From Candidatus Nanopelagicales bacterium (lineage in GTDB: Bacteria; Actinomycetota; Actinomycetes; S36-B12; CAIYMF01), in NCBI GenBank assembly GCA_017848795.1, contig JAFIHG010000018.1:43838-107837 (forward strand): a stretch of DNA of 64,000 nt, in the 5' to 3' direction. The position numbers and the translations under genes are program-made. Position 1 is the stretch's first letter. The number at the start of each line of letters is the position of its first letter. Below, piece by piece: positions 44,570 to 51,983 of the stretch. The notes under the pieces were generated by a model, which saw nothing but the letters and a program-made list of their open reading frames with translations, ran no database searches and was not told where the DNA came from.

Positions 44570-45771
44570 GCCCACTGCGCGCCGGGCCGTACGCGTCCCG
44601 TTCCGGCACCGCGCCGCCGGTCGCGACCGGCCTGGTCGACCGGGTCCGCGCCCGGTTGGTGCAGGACGGCACCGAGCCGACCGCGGCCCAGGTGGCGCGT
44701 GCGGTGCACGCCGAGGGCGCGGTGCTCGCCGACCACGCGGTGCTCGCCGTGGTGGACGCGCTGCGCAGCGAGCTCGCCGGTGTCGGCCCGCTCGATCCCC
44801 TCGTGCGCGATCCGTACGTCACCGACGTCCTGGTCAACGCGCCGACCGAGATCTACGTCGACCGCGGTGCCGGGCTCGAGCCGGTCACCGACATCGTGCT
44901 CCAGGACGAGCCGGCGGTGCGCCGCCTCGCCCAGCGGCTGGCCGCGCAGGCCGGTCGCCGCCTCGACGACGCGGCGCCGTACGTCGACGCCCGCCTGCCC
45001 GGCGGGATCCGGCTGCACGCCGTGCTGCCCCCGATCGCGAGCGGCGGAACCACGATCTCGTTGCGGGTGCCGCGCCGCCGGTCGTTCACGCTCGCCGAGC
45101 TCGTCGCGGCCGGCTCGCTCCCGGCGGCCGGGGAGGCCTGGCTCACGGCGCTGATCGCTGCCCGTGCGGCGTTCCTCGTCAGCGGTGGTACCGGCTGCGG
45201 CAAGACCACCGTGCTCTCCACGCTGCTCGGTCTCGTCGACCCGGCCCACCGGCTGCTGCTCGTCGAGGACTCCGGCGAGCTGCTCCCCGACCACCCGCAC
45301 GTCGTACGCCTCGAGGCGCGTCCGTCCAACACCGAGGGTGCCGGAGCGGTCGTGCTGCGCGACCTCGTCCGCCAGGCGCTGCGGATGCGACCGGACCGGC
45401 TGGTCGTGGGGGAGGTGCGCGGTGCCGAGGTCGTGGATCTGCTCGCCGCCCTCAACACGGGGCACGAAGGGGGCTGCGGGACGGTCCACGCGAACTCCGC
45501 CGAGGACGTGCCCGCCCGGCTCGAGGCGCTCGCGCTCGCGGCAGGCCTGGGCCGGGATGCCCTGCACGCCCAACTGCACGCCGGCCTCGACGCGGTGCTG
45601 CACCTGGTCCGCGACCGCGACGGGCAGCGGCGGATCGATTCGGTGCACGTGCTGGCGCGGGTGGAGGGGTGGGTGCAGGCGCAGCCGGCGTTGTGGTTCC
45701 GTGACGGCACGGTCGCCGCAGGTCCCGGGCTGCCCGCACTCGAACGCCGCCTCGCGGGCGGCCCGCGATGA
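44566..45771 (+). CDS. tadA: TadA-family secretion ATPase (CpaF-like)
   Basis: 401 residues. Walker A GGTGCGKTT (about 205-213), Asp/His boxes, Walker B LVVGEVRGAE and a C-terminal His-containing region. It is the hexameric ATPase of the Tad/Flp type IV pilus system. ATG at 44566 overlaps the ssd stop. The frame remains open far upstream to 40942 without resemblance to any family. This is distinct from the tRNA deaminase tadA at 16760-17221. Confidence 0.92.
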   Translation: MSPLRAGPYASRSGTAPPVATGLVDRVRARLVQDGTEPTAAQVARAVHAEGAVLADHAVLAVVDALRSELAGVGPLDPLVRDPYVTDVLVNAPTEIYVDRGAGLEPVTDIVLQDEPAVRRLAQRLAAQAGRRLDDAAPYVDARLPGGIRLHAVLPPIASGGTTISLRVPRRRSFTLAELVAAGSLPAAGEAWLTALIAARAAFLVSGGTGCGKTTVLSTLLGLVDPAHRLLLVEDSGELLPDHPHVVRLEARPSNTEGAGAVVLRDLVRQALRMRPDRLVVGEVRGAEVVDLLAALNTGHEGGCGTVHANSAEDVPARLEALALAAGLGRDALHAQLHAGLDAVLHLVRDRDGQRRIDSVHVLARVEGWVQAQPALWFRDGTVAAGPGLPALERRLAGGPR

Positions 45772-46454
45772 CCGTGCCGCTGCTCTGCGCGCTGTTGGCG
45801 GGGCTCGCGGTGCTGCTCGCCGTGCCCGCCGGCGTCGGGCTCCCGACGCGCGGTGCGGCGGTGCGTGCCAGGGCGTTCGCGCGTACCGTCAGCGCGCGCC
45901 TGCGGGATCGGGGGCGCGCGGCGCGCCAGCGCGTGGCGTGCGTGAGCGTGCTGGAGGCGTTCGCCGCGGAGCTGCGCGCCGGTCGGCCGGCGACGACGGC
46001 GCTGGAGCGGGCCGCGCAGGACCACCAGCAGCTGGTGCCGCACGCGCTCGGGGCGCTGCGGTTGGGCGGTGACGTGCCGGACGCGCTCGTGCTGGACGGT
46101 CAGGGCGAGGGGCGGCAGGTGCTGCGCCGGCTCGCGGCGTGCTGGCGGGTGGGGGAAGGCACCGGCGCCGGCCTCGCGGCAGCGGTGAGCCGCGTCGCCA
46201 CCGCAGCGCGCGAGTCCGAACGGGTCCGGCTCGAGCTGGCGGCCCGTACGGCCGAGCCGCGGGCCACGATGCGCGTACTGGCGGCGCTGCCCGCCTTCGG
46301 GCTGCTGCTCGGCAGCGGGCTCGGCGCCGACACCGTGGGCTGGCTGTTCGGGACCACGCCGGGGCGGCTGGTCGCGGCGGCCGGGCTGGGTCTGGACGCC
46401 GCCGGGCTGTGGTGGTCGCGTCGCCTGATCCGCACCGTGGAGCGCGCCCTGTGA
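45768..46454 (+). CDS. tadB: TadB-like type II secretion F-family inner-membrane protein
   Basis: 228 residues. An N-terminal membrane segment, a cytoplasmic F-domain (SVLEAFAAELRAGRPATTAL...) and a C-terminal helix pair. T2SS GspF-like platform protein of the Tad pilus. Starts ATG at 45768, overlapping the tadA stop (ATGA). Confidence 0.82.
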   Translation: MTVPLLCALLAGLAVLLAVPAGVGLPTRGAAVRARAFARTVSARLRDRGRAARQRVACVSVLEAFAAELRAGRPATTALERAAQDHQQLVPHALGALRLGGDVPDALVLDGQGEGRQVLRRLAACWRVGEGTGAGLAAAVSRVATAARESERVRLELAARTAEPRATMRVLAALPAFGLLLGSGLGADTVGWLFGTTPGRLVAAAGLGLDAAGLWWSRRLIRTVERAL

Positions 46455-46464
46455 CCCGCCCCGT

Positions 46465-46531
46465 CCGCGTGTCCCTGCTCGAAATGTCGTTAACTCCGCC
46501 AGTTGACGACATTTCGAGCAGGGACACGCGG
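46465..46531. repeat. 67-nt hairpin with 31-bp arms between tadB and tadC
   Basis: Arms 46465-46495 and 46501-46531 are complementary over all 31 positions except one, which is a G-U pair in RNA, with a 5-nt CCGCC loop. It lies after the tadB stop (46454) and ends 2 nt before the tadC start (46534). Such a stem should strongly attenuate transcription or shield the mRNA end. Confidence 0.9.
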
Positions 46532-46533
46532 GA

Positions 46534-47310
46534 ATGGGGGGTGGGGTGAGCGGAGGTGGGGCGCCGGTGGGCGTCGTCGTGATGGTGGGCGGCGCCGCGG
46601 TGGCGGCCGGCTGGTGGCTCCTCGCGTCGTCCCCCGCCGCAGCCGCGCGCGCACGGCTGCGCGCACTCGGACCGGGGCCGGTCGCGGGCGCACGCCGCAA
46701 GAGCGGGCGAGCGCTGCCGATCCCACTCGTCGCCGTCCTCGGCGGGCTCGGCGTGGCGGTGATCATGGGCGGGCCGCTCGGTGCCGCGCTCGGGGTCGTC
46801 GTCGCGATCGCGGTACGGCGCGGCGTACCGCGGCTGGAGTCGCGGGCGGCCCGTACCCGCCGCGTGGCCCTCGCTGCTCAGGCCCCGGAGCTGCTGGACC
46901 TGCTCGCGGCATGCCTGGCCGCGGGCGCCACGGTCCAGAGCGCGTTGCACGCCACTGCCGAGGCCCTCGACCCACCCGCGCGCGAGCTGCTGCGCCGGGT
47001 CGACGCGGAGCTGCGTCTCGGGGCGGACCCGGAACGGGCATGGGAGGCGGTGGCCGCCGAGCCGGCGTTGGCGCCGCTCGCCGCGGCCGTGCGCCGGTCG
47101 GCGGACTCCGGTGCCGCGCTGGCCGACGCCCTTGCGCAGACCGCGGACGACCTGCGGGCCCGCCGCCGCAGCGAGGTGGAGGCCGCAGCGCGCAAGGTAG
47201 GCGTACGGCTGACCGCGCCGCTCGGCCTCGCCTTCCTGCCGGCGTTCGTGCTGCTCGGGGTCGTCCCGGTCGTCGCCTCGCTCGTCTCCGGTGTCCTCAC
47301 GCTGCCCTGA
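46534..47310 (+). CDS. tadC: TadC-like type II secretion F-family protein
   Basis: 258 residues. Membrane helices at about 12-30, 64-90 and 225-255 flank a cytoplasmic F domain with LDLLAACLAAGATVQSAL. Partner platform protein of TadB. The start is ATG 46534 or GTG 46546, the latter with a GGGG run before it. The giant hairpin lies immediately upstream. Confidence 0.83.
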   Translation: MGGGVSGGGAPVGVVVMVGGAAVAAGWWLLASSPAAAARARLRALGPGPVAGARRKSGRALPIPLVAVLGGLGVAVIMGGPLGAALGVVVAIAVRRGVPRLESRAARTRRVALAAQAPELLDLLAACLAAGATVQSALHATAEALDPPARELLRRVDAELRLGADPERAWEAVAAEPALAPLAAAVRRSADSGAALADALAQTADDLRARRRSEVEAAARKVGVRLTAPLGLAFLPAFVLLGVVPVVASLVSGVLTLP

Positions 47311-47334
47311 GCCGCGCGCGGGGACCCGGTGCCA

Positions 47335-48315
47335 TCACCAGGCGTACGCCTCCGGGGCGGGCCCGCCAGGACCCGGGAAGATCTCGTCGAGCCGGGCGAG
47401 GGCGGCGTCGTCGAGTCTCACCTCGAGCGCGCGTACCGCATCGCGTAGCTGGTCGGTCGTGCGCGGGCCCACGATCGGGGCAGTGACAGCGGGTTGGTGC
47501 AGCAGCCACGCGAGTGCCACGTCCGCAGGCGCGGCACCCCGGTCGTCGCAGAACTGCTCCCAGGCCTGGACCGCCTCGCGGTGGGTCTCCAGGGCGGCGG
47601 CCGCCCGTCCCTCCGTACGGCGGCGGGCATCACCCGAACCCGCCGCGCGCAACACCCCGCCCAGCAGCCCGCCGTGCAGGGGCGACCACGGCACGATCCC
47701 GACGCCGTACGCCTGCGCGGCCGGCAGCACTTCGAGCTCGACCGTGCGCTCGAAGAGGTTGTAGATCGACTGTTCGCTCACCAGGCCGAGCCCGCCCTGG
47801 CGCCGTGCTTCCTCGCACGCCTGCGCGAGGTGCCAGCCGGCGAAGTTGGACGAGCCGACGTAGATGATTTTCCCTTGGTAGCGAAGGATGTCCATCGCTT
47901 CCCAGATCTCGTCCCACGGAGTCCCGCGGTCGATGTGGTGCATCTGATAGACGTCGATGTGGTCGGTCTGCAACCGGCGCAGCGACGCGTCGCAGGCGCG
48001 GCGGATGTTGAGCGCCGAGAGCTTGTCCTCGTTGGGCCAGTCGCCCATCGCGCCGTACAGCTTGGTGGCGAGTACGGTCCGCTCGCGCCGCCCGCCGCCC
48101 TGGGCGAACCAGCGGCCGAGCATCGCCTCCGTGCCGCCGGCGTTGCCTGTCCCGCCGTACCGGTTCGCGGTGTCGACGTAGTTGATACCCAGCTCGTGCG
48201 CCAGGTCGAGGATCGCGAACGCGTCGGGTTCGTCGGTGACCGGCCCGAAGTTCATGGTTCCCAAGCAGAGTCGGCTCACCGACAACCCGCTGCGACCGAG
48301 ATGTGTGTACTGCAC
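47335..48315 (-). CDS. aldo/keto reductase
   Basis: 326 residues, TIM-barrel AKR. Catalytic motif near D-x(4)-Y in YVDTANRYG, NADPH-binding GIVPWSPL and QWxxL-like regions. Similar to YakC/YajO-type reductases; substrate unknown. GTG at 48315. It interrupts the tad cluster on the opposite strand, between tadC and the pilin-like gene. Confidence 0.88.
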   Translation of the reverse strand: MQYTHLGRSGLSVSRLCLGTMNFGPVTDEPDAFAILDLAHELGINYVDTANRYGGTGNAGGTEAMLGRWFAQGGGRRERTVLATKLYGAMGDWPNEDKLSALNIRRACDASLRRLQTDHIDVYQMHHIDRGTPWDEIWEAMDILRYQGKIIYVGSSNFAGWHLAQACEEARRQGGLGLVSEQSIYNLFERTVELEVLPAAQAYGVGIVPWSPLHGGLLGGVLRAAGSGDARRRTEGRAAAALETHREAVQAWEQFCDDRGAAPADVALAWLLHQPAVTAPIVGPRTTDQLRDAVRALEVRLDDAALARLDEIFPGPGGPAPEAYAW

Positions 48316-48462
48316 GGCCCCATCCTGGCAGGGGCTGTCCCCAGGCGCGGCCGCTGTTCGCCCATCCACAGTTCGCCCGCGCCTGCTCGCGCCGCCTTGC
48401 GCCCGGACTCCATGGTTCGAGCGCGGACGGCGAGGGTCGTCGCCCGCTTCCGGGAGGTATCC

Positions 48463-48663
48463 ATGACCCGACGTCACCGCGCCCGCCTGCTGCGGGCGGA
48501 CACCGGAGCGGCCACGGCGGAGTACGCCGTCGTCTCGGTCGCTGCCGCCGGTCTCGGCGGCCTGCTCATCAAGCTGCTCACCTCGGACTGGTTCTCCGAG
48601 ATCCTGCGGCGCATCTTCGAGGCGATCATCACCCTGTTCCTGAACGCCATCGGCCTGGGGTGA
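48463..48663 (+). CDS. DUF4244 Flp-pilin-like protein
   Basis: 66 residues. A charged N-terminus precedes DTGAATAEYAVVSVAAAG, a type IV-like prepilin segment with Glu at +5 position, and one membrane helix. DUF4244 proteins occupy the Flp/Fap pilin position in actinobacterial Tad loci. ATG at 48463 follows GGGAGG. Stop overlaps the TadE-like gene by GTGA. Confidence 0.8.
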   Translation: MTRRHRARLLRADTGAATAEYAVVSVAAAGLGGLLIKLLTSDWFSEILRRIFEAIITLFLNAIGLG

Positions 48664-49082
48664 GTGCCGCGATGGCCTCGGCCATGCCCGTCGGGACGGG
48701 GGCCGGCACCCGCCGGTCCCCGGCCCGGTGGGCGGGCGGCCCCGACCGGGGAGCGGTGGCGGTGGAGGCGTCCGTCACCCTGCTCGGCCTGGCCCTCGTG
48801 CTGGCCGCACTCGTGTGGTTCCTCGCGGTGGTGGGCGCGCAGCTGCGTGCTGCGGACGCGGCGCGCTCGGGCGCCGTGCTCGCTGCCCGCGCCCAGCCGT
48901 ACGCCGACGTGCGCGACGACGTGCACCGCATCGCCCCCGGGGCGGACGTCTCGGTGTCCCGGTCGGGCGACCGGGTCGTCGTCGTCGTACGCCAGCGGCT
49001 GGCACCGCCGCTGGGACCGTTCTCCGGCATCGGGGCGTTCGAGGTCTCCGGCCGGGCGAGTGCGGCACTGGAGCAACCGTGA
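48660..49082 (+). CDS. TadE family minor pilin-like protein
   Basis: 140 residues. RGAVAVEASVTLLGLALVLAALV is the TadE prepilin-like signature (about 30-52) with one TM helix, then an about 80-residue extracytoplasmic domain. Pseudopilin-like component of the Tad apparatus. GTG start coupled to the pilin-like gene; its stop is coupled to the next gene. Confidence 0.8.
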   Translation: MSAAMASAMPVGTGAGTRRSPARWAGGPDRGAVAVEASVTLLGLALVLAALVWFLAVVGAQLRAADAARSGAVLAARAQPYADVRDDVHRIAPGADVSVSRSGDRVVVVVRQRLAPPLGPFSGIGAFEVSGRASAALEQP

Positions 49083-49471
49083 GCGACCGTTTCGGGGACG
49101 AGCGCGGTGCGGGTTCGGTGCTGGTGCTCACGGTGGTCGCCGTGCTGTTGCTGGCGTTCGGTGCGGGGCTGGTCGTCGCCGACCTGTACGGCACCGGCAG
49201 CCGCGCGCGTACCGGGGCCGACCTCGCCGCCCTTGCCGCGGCCGGGCGGGCAGCCGGTGGCAGTGGAGCCGCCTGCGCGCAGGCCGCTGCCGTGGCGCGC
49301 GCCAACGGCACCGAGCTCGTCTCCTGCCGCGTCGGCGGCACGCAGCCGTTCGACGTGGATGTGGTCGTCGCGGCGCACCCGGCCGGACCGCTGCTCTCGG
49401 CCGCCCGGCGGTGGGGGTACGCCCCGCCCGAGGTCCGGGCGCGCGCGCTCGCCGGACCGGCACGGTCCTGA
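49079..49471 (+). CDS. helicase/secretion-neighbourhood TadE-like protein
   Basis: 130 residues: DERGAGSVLVLTVVAVLLLA is the TadE-like membrane segment, followed by GTGSRARTGADLAALAAA, typical of the TadG-like helicase-secretion neighbourhood family (Rv3654c-like, from memory). Probably exported and anchored. Two cysteines (SGAACAQ, ELVSCRV) may form a disulfide. Last gene of the cluster; convergent with the helicase gene. Confidence 0.8.
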   Translation: MSDRFGDERGAGSVLVLTVVAVLLLAFGAGLVVADLYGTGSRARTGADLAALAAAGRAAGGSGAACAQAAAVARANGTELVSCRVGGTQPFDVDVVVAAHPAGPLLSAARRWGYAPPEVRARALAGPARS

Positions 49472-49483
49472 CACCGGCCGGCG

Positions 49484-51853
49484 TCAGGCGCGGGGCGCCT
49501 CGCTGAGCACGGCGTCGAGCAGGCGCTGGGCGCCGGACTTGTCCAACGGCTCGTTCCCGTTGCCGCACTTGGGGGATTGCACGCAGGACGGGCACCCGTC
49601 ACGGCAGTCGCAGCACGCGATGGCGTCCCGCGTCGCCCGTAACCAGCGGCCCGCGTCGCGGAACCCGCGCTCGGCGAAGCCGGCGCCGCCCGGGTAGCCG
49701 TCGTACACGAACGACGTGCAGCGGCCGGTGTCGGGGTGCAGCGCCGTCGACACGCCGCCGATGTCCCACCGGTCGCAGGTCGCGACCAGCGGGAGCAGGC
49801 CGATGGAGGCGTGCTCCGCCGCGTGGACCGCACCCGGTACGTCGAGCTCGGACACCGCACCCGCGACCAGCTCCGGTGCGGCGGTCCACCACACGGCCGT
49901 CGTACGCAGCCGTCGTTCGGGCAGGTCGAGCGGTTCCTCCCCGAGCACCTCGCCGGTGAGGTACCGCCGCCGCAGGTACGACACGACCTGGGTGCGCACC
50001 TCCACCGTGCCGAGGTGCAGCGCTGCCTGTCCCCACCGTTCGCCGGCACGCTGGTCCAGGACCCGGATCTCGGTGACCTCACGGGCCGAGGTGGTGTGGT
50101 CGACGTCGGCGCGGTGCGCGTGGGCGACAGCGGCGGGCAGGTCGAGGTCGTCGACGAGGTAGGTCACGCCCTGGTGCACATAGACCGCCCCGGCGTGTAC
50201 GGCGGAGTGCGCGGCGCCGGGGTCGACGGTGCCGAGCAGCCGGCCGGTGCCGGTCTCGACGACCCGGACCGGTGCGCCGCCGATGCCGCGCAGGTCGGCC
50301 AGGTCGGCGGCGCGGTCCTTGCGGGTCCAGTACCACCCGCCCGGACGCACCCGCAGCGACCCGCCGGCGACGAGCGCCTCGAGGACGCCGGGTGCCGCGG
50401 CGCCGAAGGTGGGCAGGTCGGCCTCCGTGAGCGGCAGCTCGGCGGCGGCCGCCGCCAGGTGCGGGGCCAGCACGTACGGGTTCTCCGGATCGGTCGCGGT
50501 GACCTCGAGCGGCGCGTCGAAGACGGCGTCCGGGTGGTGGACGAGGTACGTGTCGAGCGGGTCGTCGCGTGCGACGAGCACGGCGAGCGCCTCCCCGCCG
50601 CGGCGCCCGGCCCGCCCCGCCTGCTGGCGCAGCGAGGCACGGGTGCCGGGCCAGCCGGCGAGCAGCACCGCATCGACGCCGGTGATGTCGATCCCCAGCT
50701 CGAGGGCGCTGGTGGTGCTCACCCCGCGCAGCGTCCCCGCGCGCAGGTCCGCCTCGAGCGCGCGGCGCTCCTCGGGCAGGAACCCGGCGCGGTACGCGGC
50801 GACGCTGCCCGCGAACGCGGTCCCCTCATCGGCGTCCAGCTCGGCGAGCCGGGCCCGCGTGGTCATCGCGACCGCTTCCGCGCCACGCCGGGACCGGGTG
50901 AACGCGAGGGTCTGCACGCCGGCCGCCACGAGGTCGGCGAGCAGGTCGGCGGTCTCGGCGGTCGCGCTGCGCCGGGTTGGCGCGCCGTGCTCGCCGGAGC
51001 CCTCCAGCAGCGGGGGCTCCCACAGTGCGAACTCTGTCGCGCCACGCGGTGAGCCGTCCGCGGTGACCGCGCGGACCGGCGCGCCGATCAGGCGGCCAGC
51101 GGTGAGCTCGGGCTCGCCCGTTGTCGCGGACGCGAGCAGGTAGGTCGGTGCCGTGCCGTAACGGGCACAGATCCGGCCCAGTCGGCGCAGCACGTTCGCG
51201 ACGTGCGAGCCGAAGACGCCGCGGTAGGCGTGACACTCGTCGACGATGACGTAGCGCAACGCACGCAGGAAGCCGGACCACGCCGGATGGGCGGGCAGCA
51301 GCGCCCGGTGCAGCATGTCGGGGTTGGAGAGCACCAGGTGGGCGTGCGCCCGGATCCAGGCCCGTTCCTCGGTGGGCGTGTCGCCGTCGTAGACGGCCGC
51401 CCGTACTCCCGGCAGGCCGAACCGCTCCACGGCGCGCAGCTGGTCCTGGGCCAGCGCCTTGGTCGGCGCCAGGTAGAGCACGGTCGCGCCGCGGGCGTTC
51501 GGGGCCGCGGTGCCCTCGAGCACCGCGGTCAGCGCGGGCAGCTGGTAGCCGAGCGACTTGCCGGACGCGGTACCCGTGGCGAGGACGACGTGCTGCCCGT
51601 CGCGCGCCAGCTCGGCGGCGGCGACCTGGTGGCTCCACGGGGTCGTTACCCCCTGCTGCGCGAGGGCGGCGCGCAACGGCTCGGGCACCCAGCACGGCCA
51701 GGGCACCGGGACGGCGTCGCGGGCCGGCTCGCGGCGCACGTGGACCAGCCGCGCGGCGCGAGGGCCGCTCGCGGGCCCCGCGAGCAGCTGCCGGGCCGTC
51801 TGCACCGCGCCCTCCTGTCCGCTCGCCGCAGCCACGTCCGCCGAGGCGATCAT
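49484..51853 (-). CDS. DEAD/DEAH-box helicase with C-terminal DUF1998-type cysteine domain (MrfA-like)
   Basis: 789 residues. N-terminal SF2 helicase core (ATGTASGKS Walker A, DECHAYRG Walker B, SATT, QQAGRAGRRG motif VI) and a C-terminal domain with CCDCRDGCPSCVQSPKC (four-cysteine zinc module). Family members such as MrfA repair mitomycin-type DNA damage and related lesions. ATG at 51853 is chosen over 51865 because AGGA lies at normal spacing. Divergent from hppA; convergent with the TadE-like genes, the classic helicase-secretion neighbourhood. Confidence 0.9.
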   Translation of the reverse strand: MIASADVAAASGQEGAVQTARQLLAGPASGPRAARLVHVRREPARDAVPVPWPCWVPEPLRAALAQQGVTTPWSHQVAAAELARDGQHVVLATGTASGKSLGYQLPALTAVLEGTAAPNARGATVLYLAPTKALAQDQLRAVERFGLPGVRAAVYDGDTPTEERAWIRAHAHLVLSNPDMLHRALLPAHPAWSGFLRALRYVIVDECHAYRGVFGSHVANVLRRLGRICARYGTAPTYLLASATTGEPELTAGRLIGAPVRAVTADGSPRGATEFALWEPPLLEGSGEHGAPTRRSATAETADLLADLVAAGVQTLAFTRSRRGAEAVAMTTRARLAELDADEGTAFAGSVAAYRAGFLPEERRALEADLRAGTLRGVSTTSALELGIDITGVDAVLLAGWPGTRASLRQQAGRAGRRGGEALAVLVARDDPLDTYLVHHPDAVFDAPLEVTATDPENPYVLAPHLAAAAAELPLTEADLPTFGAAAPGVLEALVAGGSLRVRPGGWYWTRKDRAADLADLRGIGGAPVRVVETGTGRLLGTVDPGAAHSAVHAGAVYVHQGVTYLVDDLDLPAAVAHAHRADVDHTTSAREVTEIRVLDQRAGERWGQAALHLGTVEVRTQVVSYLRRRYLTGEVLGEEPLDLPERRLRTTAVWWTAAPELVAGAVSELDVPGAVHAAEHASIGLLPLVATCDRWDIGGVSTALHPDTGRCTSFVYDGYPGGAGFAERGFRDAGRWLRATRDAIACCDCRDGCPSCVQSPKCGNGNEPLDKSGAQRLLDAVLSEAPRA

Positions 51854-51917
51854 TGGCACAGGCATCCTAATCGCTGCGACGCGGTGGCCTGTGGTGTCTG
51901 GCGGGCGGGCGTCCCCG

Positions 51918-51923
51918 TACACT
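51918..51923 (+). promoter_or_regulatory. candidate -10 box upstream of hppA
   Basis: TACACT, with a leader of about 55 nt before ATG 51984 and a GGAG ribosome-binding site. No good -35 is seen. Confidence 0.35.
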
Positions 51924-51983
51924 CGCGGCACCTGTCCGGGACTGCCCGCGTGAGCGCAGGGTTCCCACCCATGTAGGAGCGTC

